64,000 bases of DNA. Source: Oscarella lobularis. Its lineage: Eukaryota; Porifera; Homoscleromorpha; Homosclerophorida; Oscarellidae. The notes under the pieces are model-generated. The model had not been told where the DNA came from. It did no database searches and saw only the letters and a list, made by a program, of their open reading frames with translations. The stretch covers positions 2,046,001 to 2,110,000 of the forward strand of contig NC_089184.1 of assembly GCF_947507565.1 (NCBI RefSeq). Direction: 5' to 3'. A program made the translations under genes and the position numbers. This document shows positions 34,673-46,445 of the stretch, one piece after another; the stretch's first letter is position 1, and the number at the start of each line of letters is the position of its first letter.

Positions 34673-36385
34673 CCGACGCCGACGCTGCCGCAGACGACGA
34701 CAACAAAGACGCCGCCGCCGCCGACAACAACAACAAAGACGCCGCCACCGCCGCCGCCGCCGCAGCCGCCGACGACGCCGCCGCCACCGACGACGCCGCC
34801 GCCACCGACGACGCCGCCGCCACCGACGACGCCGCCGCCGCAACGACAAGTACGACGCCGCCCCCGCCGCCGCCCCCGCCGATAACGCCGACACAGCCAC
34901 AGACGACGACGACGCCGACGAAGACGACGCCGCCACCGCCGCTCCCGCAACCGACGACGACGACGAAGACGCCGCCGCCACTGCCGCCACCGCCGCCGAC
35001 GACGACAACGACACCGCCGCCGCACACGTCGCCGACGACGACGACGCCGACGCCGCCGCCGACGACGGCGTCCGAAACCGCCGCCGCAAACAACGACGAC
35101 GCCGACGACGATGCCGCCCGCCGCCGCCGACGACGAGGACGAGGACGAGGACGAGGACGCCGCCGACGCCGCCGCAGACAACGACAACAAAGACGCCGCC
35201 GCCGACGACAACATCAACAAAGACGACGCCACCGCCGCGCTGCCGACGACGACAACCACGCTGCCGCCGCCGCCACCGACAACGTCGCCGCCGCCTCCTC
35301 CGCCGCTAAAGACGCCGCCGCCGCCGCCGATGACGCCGACGCCGCTGACAACGACGACGACGCCGACGCCGACGACGACAACGCCGACGACGCCGCCAAC
35401 GACGGCGAAGACAACGCCGACGACGCCGCCAACGACGGCGACGACAACGCCGACGACGCCGCCAACGACGACGACGACGCCGCCGCCCACGCCGCCGACG
35501 ACGACAACGCCGCAGCCGCCGACGACTACGACGCCACCGACGCCACCGACGCCGATAAAGCCGACGCTGACGCCTCCGACGCCGACGCCGCCGCTGCCGC
35601 CAACGCCAACAACGACGACGACAACGCCGCCGCCGCGCCGCCGACGACAACAACGACGACGACGACGACGACGACGACAACGACGACGACGCCGACGACG
35701 ACGACGAGGAGTACGTGGACGCCGCCGCCGACAACTATGACGCCGCCGACAACGATGACGCCGCCGCCGCCGCCGCCGCGCCGAGGACGAGGACGCCGAC
35801 AACGACTACGACGCCGACCACTACGACGAAGACCACGACGCCGCCGCCGCCGCCGAAGACGACGACGCCGCCGCTGCGCCGCCGACGACGACGACGCCGC
35901 CGCTGCGCCGCCGACGACGACGACTCCGCCGCCGCCGCCAACGACGTCGCCGCAGCCGCCGACGGCGACGGCGTGTTCGACAACGAGGACGACGACGAAT
36001 TTCGACTACGACGCCACCGACGCCGATGACGCCGACGCCGACGCCGACGCCGATGACGCCGACGCCGCCGCTGACGACAAAGCCGACGACGACAACGACA
36101 ACGACGACGCCGACGACGCCGCCGACGTCGCCAACGACGACGACCACTCTACCGCCGCGCCGCCGACAACGGCGGCGCCGCCGACGACGCCGACGACGAC
36201 GATGACGACGCCGCCGCCGTCGATGACGCTGACGACGTCGACAACGCCGCGCGGCCGACGACGACGACGACGACGACGCCGCCGCCGCCGCCGATGACGA
36301 CGACGACGCCGCAGCCGCAGCCGCCTCCGACGACACCGCCGCCGCCGCCACGCCGTCGACGACAACGCCGACGACGACAACGGCG
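34262..36385. repeat. 2.1-kb GAC/GCC trinucleotide repeat tract
   Basis: The tract is almost entirely GAC, GCC, AAC, ACG and CCG triplets without strict periodicity beyond 3 bp, though longer blocks recur. Multiple frames on both strands stay open for hundreds of codons and would encode Thr/Pro, Asp/Ala, Arg-rich or Val/Gly-rich polymers, so none is evidence of a gene. It ends precisely inside the truncated RPA-like gene to its right. Confidence 0.95.
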
Positions 36386-37442
36386 CTAAAGAGAAATATG
36401 GACGTTTTGGCGGAAAGCGTCAAGAGAGCGTAGGCAGCGTTTTGACAGTTTTTGATAAGCGTCAGGGTGCCGCACGACAAACAGCGACCTGCTCAAGCGT
36501 CGTCGTCGACGCGGCTGACGCGGCCAGACGTGCAGGCTGGGCAAACGTGATACTTCGCGTAGTCGGAGATTCCAGTGACCTTGACCTTTTCGATGGTTAT
36601 CGGCGTCTCCGAAAGAGTGATCGTTCGAGGCGACATGTCTGTGATGTCGGAGCACGACACGACGGCGGCATTTCGTTGCGGCGTGTAGGTCACGTCTCCG
36701 AACGATTTGATGCCCATTGACTGAAATGTGTAACTGCGGTCGAGTTGGTCGGCGTCAGTGAAATCGTTCCACAACGTAAGAATGCAGCATCCACTTTGGT
36801 CGCCGACGACGACTCTTTTGATCTTCGAACCTGCGCGAGAGCCGGAGGACAACGTCGTTGGCGTAGAAAGTTCGACCACTTTGGCGTCGACGGTGATGAG
36901 TTGGTTCGGAGCTTGTTTGTCGACGTCAGAAATCGAGATTTTTTCGGCACGCTCGCATTGGCGTGAAGATGGTTCGGCAGGTCGAGTTTTTTTTCGGCGA
37001 TCGCATAAAAGACGTGTTGTCTTGCACGTGAGCTTCCATTGCCTTCGTCACTCTATTTTTCTTCATGGGGACGTTGCCAAATTCCAGGGCTTCGCCGCTT
37101 TCGGCAAGGCTCGCGATGGCGGCGTGTTTTTGCGGGTTGAAACAAACGAAACGTATTCTTGCCGTTCCGTCGAACACGTAGCTGTCAAAGTACGACGAAA
37201 CTCGCGATTGGCCGGCGTTCGCCGGCTGCTTGACATCCGATAGCGTGTCGACGACGGCGTGAAAGTTGGTTCGGTAGTCTGCACGGATGAAAACAAAATT
37301 AATTAGCGCCATAAAGAAGACAAAACGCCCTCTAAAGCGGCAATTAAATCGACTTACTGAGCGGCGAGTAGGCCACGTCTGAAAGACGCTCGTAGTCTGT
37401 CGCAATCTGCGACTTTGCTGGCGAACGATACGGAGACGTCAT
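36386..37442 (-). pseudogene. RPA-like ssDNA-binding protein, copy 1, truncated
   Basis: This is homologous to copy 2 at 52689-54125. The start codon at 37440-37442 opens MTSPYRSPAKSQIATDYERL. Intron 1 has a clean GTAAGT donor and GTGCAG acceptor. The next exon has TARIRFVCFNPQKHAAIASL. A later exon carries the OB-fold strand VVVGDQSGCCILTLWNDF and VTGISDYAKYHVCPAC, the first half of a zinc ribbon. Compared with copy 2 it has lost one base in an A-run (about 36938), has a TGA inside the ribbon, and its 3' end is replaced by the trinucleotide tract at about 36380. RPA-like proteins bind single-stranded DNA and are carried by several Helitron groups. It is clearly a pseudogene. Confidence 0.75.
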
Positions 37443-37610
37443 CGCGATCTGCACAAGGCATCGACGTGAGTCAAACAGGCTATAGGCGAGCGCGAGCGCG
37501 GCGAAGCTTACCAAGCGTCATCGGTGTAACGCAGCAGCGAGACAATTGGCAGCGAGATTTCTGTGCGAGGAGTGTCGATCAAGCACAAAAAATATTCTAC
37601 TCATGCGTAG

Positions 37611-38225
37611 TTGTCGGTATGCGGAGAAAATGCTACGCGCGCATGCGCACGTAACAGCGGGAGCTCTTTTAGATGCGCAAATGGCGCCAATTATCTAGTT
37701 CGCTTCGAACAGAACGCACATGATCTCGCAGATCGCATAGAATCGTCGGCGGTTCGAAGACGCCCAGAATACGCACGCAGGCCACAGCAAAATAGGGTAG
37801 AGTGGATCCCCGAAAGGAGCCTCGACGCCGTTCGAAAGTGGAAGGAGACTCGAAAAGGCGGCCTTTCTCGCGACAGAGCCGTCCGAGCGGGTTTCGAAAT
37901 CGATCGACGACGAAGACGGCGCGCGATTGTCGAAAACGGAGCGTCGCGGGCGTTTTTTGCGCGAACGGAAGAGCGAAAACGTTTCGAATCGTCGAACGAT
38001 TGCCGTCGGAAGTTCGATCGAAGCGCGGTGGCGTCCGATTCACTCGAAAATCGACGATTTCCGAAAGGGCCCCGACGAAATCGGAGCGCGGTACATCGTC
38101 ACGAATCGTTCGAAGAGGCACGGCAATTTCGCGACGCGAAGCGATCCGTTGGAGGAGTTGGCGGCCGAAGCGGGCGCGGCCATCGCGTCGAAGATGGCCG
38201 CTTCGCTATTAGTGCAGCTGACTAG
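37611..38225 (+). other. Possible coding segment divergent from RPA copy 1
   Basis: One frame reads EWIPERSLDAVRKWKETRKG and continues Arg-rich. A second frame (37927-38229) reads GPDEIGARYIVTNR and then LEELAAEAGAAIASKMAASL. The latter segment (about 38062-38218) is repeated at 54165-54331, also beside an RPA-like gene and in the same orientation. I do not recognise a family. It may be part of the mobile unit carrying the RPA gene, coding or regulatory. Confidence 0.35.
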
Positions 38226-38324
38226 CTAACTATCCGGCTTCGCTCGGGTTTTGTCGTTCAAGTTTTTCGTTCTGGTGCGGTTATTTGCACGGGTAAATTA
38301 GCACGAATATGCAATCTATTTTTA

Positions 38325-40413
38325 GCGGGAAAGATCCCAGCGGATGTGGCGCTATCATTCGCGGGGGCTCGACTCATAGCTCTCCGGAAAAATCAATTTG
38401 ATGTTCGTCCGATTGCAGTTGGGAGTGTCTTCCGTCGGCTCGTCGCTAAAGTTGCTTGCAACGTCTTGAAGGCGGATATGTCTGCCTTTTTTGCGCCGTT
38501 CCAGTTTGGTGTTGCCACACCAGGCGGAACGGAACACCTTACCCGTCTGCTACAACTCACTCTTGCTCAGCAACCTGATTGGATTATTCTTAAGACTGAC
38601 GAAAAAATGCGTTTAACTCAATCTCCCGTCAGGCTTTTTTGAAAGGTGTTTTGCTGAACATTTTCCGTCACTCTACCACTTCGTCGAAAGCTGCCATTTG
38701 AATCCACCTTCTCTCTGTATTTTAACTCGTGATGGTGTGGACTGTATTCAATTCTCAGAAGGTGTCCAACAAGGCGATCCACTGGGACCTTTCCTTTTTT
38801 TCCTCGCCCTTCATCCCTGTTTGAAGATGGCAGCGGAAAAATGTGAACAAAGATTCGTCGTCAGTTATCTAGATGATGCGATGGTGACTGGCCCTAAAAC
38901 GGATGCTTTAGCGGCATATGATTGCTTACAGCAACAAATGAAAGCCATCGGACTTCACATTCGCCCGGACAAATGTGAGGCTCTCAGCATGATTCCCGTT
39001 CCGGATTGGTCACTTCCTATTCCGTTCACTACGGACGGAATGCAAGTACTGGGTTGTCCCGTCGGCTTGGACTTGTTTGTGCAGCGACAATGTGTCAAGT
39101 TTACTCAAAATCGGCTCCCTTTCTTGAAAAAGCTTTGATGCATGCGCAATTTACAATCAGCCATGCTTTTGCTACGTTATTGTGGCGTCCCGACTATTAC
39201 ACATCTTTTACGGTCGGCAGCGCCTCATAACGTGGCAGAAACAGCAGCACAACACGACTGCGACATTTTGGATACATTTTAGTCAATTATTGGCATCAGC
39301 GCAACAGTTCAGCAGAAAAGCCAAATTAGCCTTCCCATCTCACTAGGAGGGTTTGGCTTATTATCAGCTGCATCGGCTTCCCCTTGTACCTTTTTGGGAT
39401 CTTGGGCGTCGACGTTAGCATTTCTGCCGGAACGCTTGCTAAAATTCCCTTCTGCTCCTCTGGACATTAACGTCACCCCACCAGATCCCGTCCATCACTG
39501 TCTGGAGTCGCTGAAGAAGTCTTGCACTACAATTTCTGAGGTTCTTCCTTCGATTGAGGCACTGCCTGAGAAGGCCTTAAAATTGCAATCTCGTCTAACA
39601 AGATGCTTAGCTGATCGTGAATTTGACAACCTTATCACGGTCAGCGATCAACGATCTAAAGCTCGCCTCCGGAGTGCTGCATGCTCCGAAGCTGGCGCGT
39701 GGCTGGATGCTCTCCCCTCTTCGAGGGAGTTGTCGTTTACATCAGCGGAGTTCCAAACGGCGACTCTCCTTCCGGCAAATTCGGCGCTGCAACTGCGGGG
39801 CTGAAGTTGATGACTTGGGTTACCATGTCATCACTTGCGCTGTAGGCTCCGGTGAAACACGTCGCCACAACGCCATCCAATTTGGCTGGCTTTCATGCTT
39901 CAATCGGTTAATTATGTATGCGACTTGGAGAGAGAACACCAATTTGACAACAGCAATAAGCGATTGGACATTGGTGGCTTCAATTTTAATGACGGCAAGA
40001 AGCTACTCCTTGACGTGAGTATCGCGCACCCTCAAGCGTCGACCGTCTTGCCGCAGAGCGCGAAGAATGCCGGCCACGCAGCATCCGAGCGAGACAACTT
40101 TAAGATCATAAAGTTTTGAGAAGAGGCAAGCAAGTTGGGCTACCTCTTTGAGCCGCTCGTGATGGAAGTCTTCGGTCGCTGGAGTCCGATTGCGCTACGC
40201 ATCCTCCGGCAAGTAGCAGAACGCCCATCGATTGACTTTTTTAACGATAAAAATAGCTTTCTCGCGTACTGGCGACGTCATATGGCGGTTTGTCTCCAGC
40301 GCGAGAATGCTCGTATTATTCTTCGTAAAGTTAAGTGTATTGTTCCCCATTCCCCTGTTTCTGTATCTGTTAGCTCTGTTGACACCTCAGTCAGGTGCTT
40401 CAACAGGGACTGA
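38325..40413 (+). pseudogene. Reverse transcriptase with nuclease-like C-terminus, decayed
   Basis: Reading through several frameshifts gives an RT of non-LTR type: IPADVALSFAGARLIALRK and RPIAVGSVFRRLVAKVACNV (38325-38465), QFGVATPGGTEH (about 38505), a frameshifted KTD..NAFNSISRQAF (about 38590-38640), GVQQGDPLGPFLFFLALHP (about 38760-38815) and the catalytic YLDDAMVTG (about 38865). Past the RT come a Cys/His segment (CNCGAEVDDLGYHVITC, about 39790-39840) and RRHNAIQFGW. Then RLDIGGFNFNDGKKLLLDVS and GYLFEPLVMEVFGRWSPIAL resemble the PD-(D/E)XK nuclease-like tail of a family of animal and fungal RTs. The 5' end is missing. An ATTAAA at about 40480 may mark the 3' end. It is a dead copy, apparently inserted beside or into Helitron 2. 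Confidence 0.75.
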
Positions 40414-40619
40414 TCTGTTTGTCTGTTTGTGTATTTCTTTTTGTTTCCCTTTTCCCTTGTGTTTAGTGTTTCTTGGATATTAAAACGGGGAGGTCCGTAC
40501 GCATCGTGGCCCAAAAAAATTGGCCTCTTTCGAGGCGTAGGTTATGGTTGGAAAGGTAAGGGTCTTTCTGCTTCTGGCAACGGGATGGGGATAGGATATG
40601 GTGGTGGTCCGTTGGGGTG

Positions 40620-41165
40620 CTAAAGAACTTCGCGGTAAACTACGTTTGCTGTTTTGGGGGTTTCGGTGAGAACGAAAATGTTTCTAGGAGAACTTACACG
40701 CAAGCAGGCGACGTAGAACTGTCCGTGCGCAAAACATTTGGTCTGGAGGCTGAGACCTACCGTCTTTAACGTTTGTCCTTGCGATTTGTTAATTGTCATC
40801 GCAAACGACAGCTTTACGGGAAACTGCAGTCTCTTGAAGGGAATGGTGCAATCGGAGGGAATTAGGGGAATGCGCGGAATAAAAACGCTTTCACCTGCGT
40901 ATTGCCCTGTGCAAATTATGTCCTCTATAACATTGGGGCACAGTCGTACGAAGGTCAACTTTGTTCCGTTGCAGAGTTTCGGAGCGTCGATGTTGCGCAA
41001 GAGCATAATTGGCGCGCCTACGTTTAGAGCCAAAGTGTATGAAGGTAGTCCGGGGGGATAAAGGGAATTTAAAATTTCGTTTGGATAGTTTACGGCGTCG
41101 TCTGGTTCAAGAGTCTTATCGACGGAAAGATAAATTTTTTCGTTTTGAGGTATAAGCTGAAGCAT
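40620..41165 (-). pseudogene. C-terminal helicase segment of Helitron 2
   Basis: A 181-codon ORF starts beyond a deletion and carries LPSYTLALNVGAPIMLLRNI and the final helicase motif SFAMTINKSQGQTLKTVGLS, then FYVACLRVSSPRNIFVLT, as at the C-terminus of canonical Helitron helicases. The stop at about 40620 appears to be the natural end. Confidence 0.85.
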
Positions 41166-41173
41166 GACGTCGT

Positions 41174-42811
41174 TTATTTGGTTGACATTGTCATTTCGTG
41201 GCGTAAGAGCCCGACTCGCAGTCTCCGTACAGATGCACTCTCATGTTGGTCGTCAAACGCAAAGTTCGGACTTTGGGCCAAATGGAGAGGGAGTATTTCA
41301 AGCATGCGGCGATCTCGTCGGCCTTGGTGCCCTTTGGTATCACTGGTAGCGTTTTTCGGAAATCTCCTGCGCGAATCAGAGGCAGACCTCCCATGAGTGC
41401 GTCGTTGTTTCGAATGTCTCGCAGGGATCTGTTTAGCTAATGCCTCGAGAGCCTTTTTGTTTGCCATGGTGCATTCGTCCCACACTACGACTTTGGCGAA
41501 GGAGAGAAACGCTCGTGCAGTGTTTTTCTGAATGGTGCAAGTTGGACGCTCGTAACGACTGATGTCGAGAGGTAGCTTAAAAACGGAGTGGGCCGTCTTG
41601 CCGCCGGTAAGGAGAGTTGCCGCGATGCCCGAAGAAGCTACTGCAAGAGCAATGTCGCCTTGCGATCGTATTTTATCGAGGAAAAGATTGAGCAAATACG
41701 TTTTACTTGTTCCTCCTGGGGCATCGAGAAAAATGACAGAATCGTCGGGACCTGCAGCGACGTAAGCAAGTAGTTGTTCGTAAATGTGTCTTTGGTCTTG
41801 CGTGAGAGACCGTTCGTTCGTTGTCAGTCGTTCGTGAATTTCGGCAGTGTTATAAGAGTATTCAGCGGCAATTTCCCTGGGAAGGCTGTCGTCGTTTTCT
41901 TCGGAAGAGCGATCGGGACTGGGCAAGTGATAGTCGCTGAGTGGTTTTCCTCCGGGAAACGAAAGCGACTTGTTTTCGATGGAGAGTAGTGCTCGATTAA
42001 AAATTGCGTCACTGTACGGCAGTGTGTCGTCGTTTGCACGTCTGCGGAGGGTTCGAAGGAAATTTTGCGCCATCGATTCTTTGTGTTGTTCCCAAAGGCA
42101 AAGGGGATCGGAGATTTCGCACATGTGGAGCATGATGGCAAACATGTCGCGAATTTTGTATGGACGATCGGTTATCGTGGCTTCTGTGAGTTCGAGGTGC
42201 CAATGCCAATCGTCGGCGAGAAGCCCGCGTTCTCTGCACGCTTCGGAATATGTATCGAATACGGTATCGTCGACAGTTCGTAGATCTGCAAAAGACGTTG
42301 GTCCTCGAACGTGGAGCAGGAGAAGTCGCAAAAGAGAGCATTCGGTGTTTCTTGGATGGACAGTGTAAATGCGCCCTAAAGTTGTCGATTCGCTAATGCC
42401 TGGATGATCGGGCAAATCGCGACCTTGCTTCCGTCGTTGCCCCTTTTTCTTGACCCATCGGTAGTATCGCGGAACGTCGATGTAAAGATGAGTTTTAGCA
42501 AAATCATCCTTAGCGCACAGCTCAAAGAAACCGGTTAGGGTTGTCGCGGGCGGTTCTTGTGCAAGATCCTCTGCGTTTTGAGCGTTGAAGAGCGTTCTCT
42601 GCTCAATAGCTGGAAAGTGGTCGTGAATCGGAAATTTTAAGATGCGCCATACGCCTTCATTCGTGCTTATGTACCTCGCTATTTGATATCGCGTGATTTC
42701 GTCGTTTCTGTACCGATTTGCCAAGCCGACGATGGCTTTGTCTTTACCTTTGTTTAGGTACGCCATTAGGTATTTCAGAGCGCAAATGGATCGACAGTAT
42801 TCAACGTTCAC
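41174..42811 (-). pseudogene. Rep C-terminus and helicase of Helitron 2
   Basis: The 545-codon ORF opens MNVEYCRSICALKYLMAYLN; the two tyrosines of KYLMAYLNKG form the second catalytic motif. DEITRYQIARYISTNEGVWR is a signature of the family. The helicase Walker A reads DAPGGTSKTYL, with Ser where Gly is usual, and Walker B VVVWDECTM. At about 41420 the frame shifts; the correct continuation (GGLPLIRAGDFRKTLPVIPK) is in the frame of 41191-41394. Confidence 0.85.
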
Positions 42812-42942
42812 GTGCGCGTCAAAAGTGTGAGACAGAAATGGACTGTGCGGAACGACCCACCTGTTATCGATGTGAAATCTGCCTATGGTGGTTTCTTGTC
42901 CACCGTCATCCGGAGATCTTCGTCGATAGAGAAGATAACCGT

Positions 42943-43485
42943 TCAGAGAAGTACCGTTTCGCGTAAAAACTGTCTAGGGTAATGTTCTGTGCACTGCCCG
43001 TCTTTTATGCACGGAGATCTGGGATTAAGTTGCCCGCACGGCCCGTGGATCATGTGTTTTGTGACTGTGGCGAAGAGTGCCGGTTCTTCGTTGGGATCGG
43101 GGAGTTCGGCGCTTATAAGGCTGTCAATTTGATCTGGACGAATTTTCTCAGCCATCCACGCGAGCATGTGAACGTGACGTAGACCTCGTTTTTGCCACTC
43201 GATGGTGTAAACGTGACAGCGCTTGAGGCCGTAAATATTGTGAGTGTCGACCAGATGCATGAATATTTGAACTTTCAACCGGAAAACTCTGGCAATTAGA
43301 TCGTGCCGGTCTTTTGGCTTTTGTCCGGGAAATAGTTCGCTTGTTATCTCCTGCCAGTTGGGGTTGCAAGTCATCGTAACAAACAAATCGGGAGCGCCAT
43401 TGTGTTTGACGTACGTCATCGCGTCCTGGCATTTTTCGTGCATGTATCGGGGGCCGCCGGTGAATGATGACGGTAGCACTACCAA
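42943..43485 (-). pseudogene. Rep HUH domain of Helitron 2
   Basis: The ORF begins with PSSFTGGPRYMHEKCQDAM, the conserved start of Helitron Rep, and continues DLFVTMTCNPNWQEI. The HUH motif is KRGLRHVHMLAWM (about 43155-43195), both His present. It ends CGQLNPRSPCIKDGQCTEHY and then loses frame before the next segment. The nuclease nicks the donor strand and attaches through a tyrosine. Confidence 0.85.
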
Positions 43486-43874
43486 CTGACCGACGTTTCG
43501 TGCGTCGCCGTCGGTTTCGACTGCATCTCTTAGACAGCTGTATGAGGTCGCGTGCAGGTTTTCCTGATTGTTGCGTATGTGGTTGAGTCTGTCGGTTTAA
43601 ATTTTAGCGAAGACGTCTACAATAAACTGGTGAGACAATTCGCCTGCGCGAAAGAGCACGTTAAAGTCGTCGTCCCGGTTCATGATTCGAAATGCGTAAA
43701 ACTGCAACATCGTCATTTTTTTCTTCGTCGGCTCGTTCGTGCGTGAATCTTTCTGCTTGCATAGTAGATGGTAGCCGTCTTCGCCTCTCGGAAATAGGAG
43801 GGGACATTGCCAAGAATGGTAAGATCTGTGCAGTTCGCTGATGCGCTTGATTCGGCTGTCGCGACTCGAAAGGA

Positions 43875-45254
43875 CTACGTCGCGATATCCTTCTTGACCT
43901 TCGGGAATAAGGGCGGCAACTTCGTTTCCCGACGGCGCATTGAATGTTCGCTCGTGTTCGCGTAGGGGAACTCGTCGGCATGTATCACGACGCGATAATC
44001 CGGCATGGCAGGCGTTGTCTGCTCGAGAGCCGTTCGAAAGACGCGTATGTGATCATTGTTTTCATGAAGCATGTCTTGAAGACTTAGAGTTATATGCCTG
44101 TTTAATTGCATTTCTCGATCGGCATGCCAAGATAGCCTCGCATCTGCCTGTTGCCCGCGATCTTCAATGAAGTATATCTGAAGAAATTGCGGCGCGGAGC
44201 CTTCTCCTGGAGTAAGAGGACCAATGTTGTGATAAATTTGGCCTTGAACTTTGTATGTAGGCATGAATCCGGGCTCGACTAAAGTGTTGGCAGAAAACGA
44301 CGTCATAACGAAGCAAGAGTTGTATGTGCGTATTTTAGATCTAAATTCTCTGCCGAACTGGGAGTCTTCTGTAAGAAGTGTTCGTAGTGGCTCGGGAGGG
44401 AAGCCAAGCAACGGCACGCCGACTTTTCCGTTAGCGCAGCACATGGATGGCGGTTCTAATGGCCATTTTTTAGCTCTACAATGCACGCACTCGACAGACA
44501 TCGAACCGATGGCCGCCCCTGCAAAGTTACCTTCAGGGTTGTATTGGAAAGCGGGAAAATTTGGTAGCTGTGTCGAGGGTATCAGTTCGATTGCGGCGTG
44601 GTTAACGTCGTCGTCGTTTGTTACTTGGCCACCTTCGTCAGGTGTGGGTACAGGTCGATTGAGCGGAGGATCAGAATTACTTTGGTCGGGTGTGAACTGT
44701 CTCGGCGCTTGTTCTGTTTGCGGTAGCGCGCTTGTATTTGCCGATGTCGAAGAGCGAAGCTTAATGAAAGGAGAAGGAAAAGACGCCACGTTCGCTGCGT
44801 TTGGCGTCGCACCACTGGAAGTTGAAGTAAAGCTCAGCAAAGAAGGAGGCTGCAAAGACATAGTAGAATTGACCGTTTCTAAAGAGGACGCATGGTGTTG
44901 AGGTTGTGCAGAAAAAATGGAATGAGACGACTGAGAAGAATCAACAGAGCTCGCAAGAAAAGGAAAAGAAGGATTGATCGGTGTTGGATAGGTCGGGACG
45001 GTGGCACGATGAATAGGAGTGTTCGACGTCGACGGAGAAAGAAGCTTCAGACGTGTCTTCGAGCTCAACAGAGAGCTCGCGAGAAAGGGGAAAGGAGGAT
45101 TGATCGGTGTTGGATACGTCGGAACGGTGGCACGATGAATAAGAGTGTTCGAAGTCGATGGAGAAAGAAGCTTCAGAGGTGTCTTCGAGCTCAGCAGAGG
45201 CAAGCTTTGCGGCGCTTCGCTTTCTCTTAGCATTTCGAGACCTCTTGTCTTCAT
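43875..45254 (-). pseudogene. N-terminal region of Helitron 2 protein
   Basis: A 459-codon ORF starts Ser/Pro/Thr-rich, with a duplicated block containing LKLLSPSTSNT and IHRATVPTYPTPIN (DNA period about 129 bp, about 44951-45215). It continues with ECVHCRAKKWPLEPPSMCC, GKVGVPLLGFPPEPLRTLL and SFSANTLVEPGFMPTYKVQG, the conserved Helitron N-terminal zinc-finger region. The reading frame fails at about 43875. Confidence 0.75.
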
Positions 45255-46445
45255 TCAGGAGAAAGCGTCGTTTTCGAGGCATTCAGATTGGTGGGGGAGT
45301 AAGAGAGGTTTAAGTGTTTCTATTTCTACGCTTTTTTGGTTGTTCTTGCTGCTCAAGATTTTAAATAAGCAGCCCGCCTGAACGGTGCGGGCGGAGTCGC
45401 CAAGTCGCGGCGAATCGGGAGATAAAAGAAAATGGCGTCATCGTTTCGTGTGCACGCAGTTGTGCTCACGTGACTGGCGATAGATGGCGATTTTCCCTTT
45501 CCGCCTCGAGTACTAAGGCGAAGAGTCGGCGATATGACTGTTCGTTCAGAGCCGAACAGTTTCGCTTTTCGAAAAAGCGGCGGCGAGAGGATGGGCGATA
45601 GGATTCGCGAAGAGGACGACGATTAGTCCGAAAGCGGCTCCTCAGACGACCGAAAGCGGCGAGTAAACGTCTTAATGGAGCCAAGAAATTCGGCGGAACA
45701 GCGTCGAATAAAGGGGAAAGCTATAAGAAGACTGCGAAGAGGAAAATGACAAAGCGAGGACAATCGCGAAAAAGGTTACTTGCGCGACGGCGAATGCGGA
45801 GCGGTTCGTAGCGAGAGGAGGCGTTAGCGACGGGGGAAAAGCCGAAAAACGCGAGAGAGCCGATAACAAACGGCGAGACAATGGGATGTAACCCGTCGGC
45901 GCGAGGAACAAATGATGTGTCCCGTATGTAAGACGCATGGCACGAGGAGCGGTGCACGATTGCGCAGAAGAGCGCGATGTATTACCATAGCGTCTCCAGA
46001 AAAAGCATCATTAATTACCCAAGCTACCTGCAGTCTTCATAACTATCTTATAATATCCAATTGACAATTATTACATCAAGATCGTCTATATTGTCCGCCC
46101 AATTCACAAAGATAAAAGAAAAAACTTTGTTGCGGGCCATTGGAGATCAGACGAATCCAGCGATTTAACTGACGGTATCCGCCCGGGAGGCAAACGTCCG
46201 TCGGTGTCTGCATTGATCAACAGGGATCATTTCAGCACATATTTTAGCTCAGCAACTGAGAGAGTAGCATGGCAAGATGTTCAAGTATATCTATCGTAAC
46301 CAGCTAATGACACTAAGTAAGTACTATCGTAATACATATGCTATAATAAGCTATTATTTATTAAACAACTAATTTTCATCAAACTCAATCTGATATAGTA
46401 CCTCTTGAATACGTATTTTTGCAGGGGCTCTCTTTCTTGGATTGA
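45255..46445. other. Intergenic sequence, no gene recognised
   Basis: Nothing coding is supported. This stretch may contain the 5' end of Helitron 2 (near 45300-45400), but no clear TC terminus was found. Minus-strand ORFs at 45466-45957 are Arg/Ser-rich and resemble no family. Confidence 0.5.

Larger units (their letters stand above)
40620..45254 (-). mobile_element. Helitron 2 (canonical RepHel type, no OTU), degenerate
   Basis: A second rolling-circle element on the minus strand, with Pro/Ser-rich N-terminus, Rep nuclease and PIF1-like helicase but no OTU domain, i.e. the canonical animal/plant Helitron class and distinct from the Helentron at 28-34 kb. Frameshifts occur at about 43875, 43485, 42900 and 41420, and a helicase segment is missing near 41170. 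Ends were not located. Confidence 0.85.

Noticed and set aside
34276-35802. A 508-codon minus-strand ORF and several 140-220-codon ORFs on both strands
   Set aside because: They lie wholly within the GAC/GCC triplet tract. All frames stay open because stop codons are rare in such sequence, and the products are amino-acid homopolymers.
40440-40620. Helitron 3' terminus (CTRR with hairpin) next to the helicase stop
   Set aside because: Short stems such as CCTCTTTCGAGG are present, but none sits about 10 bases from a CTRR end followed by T, so the boundary could not be assigned.
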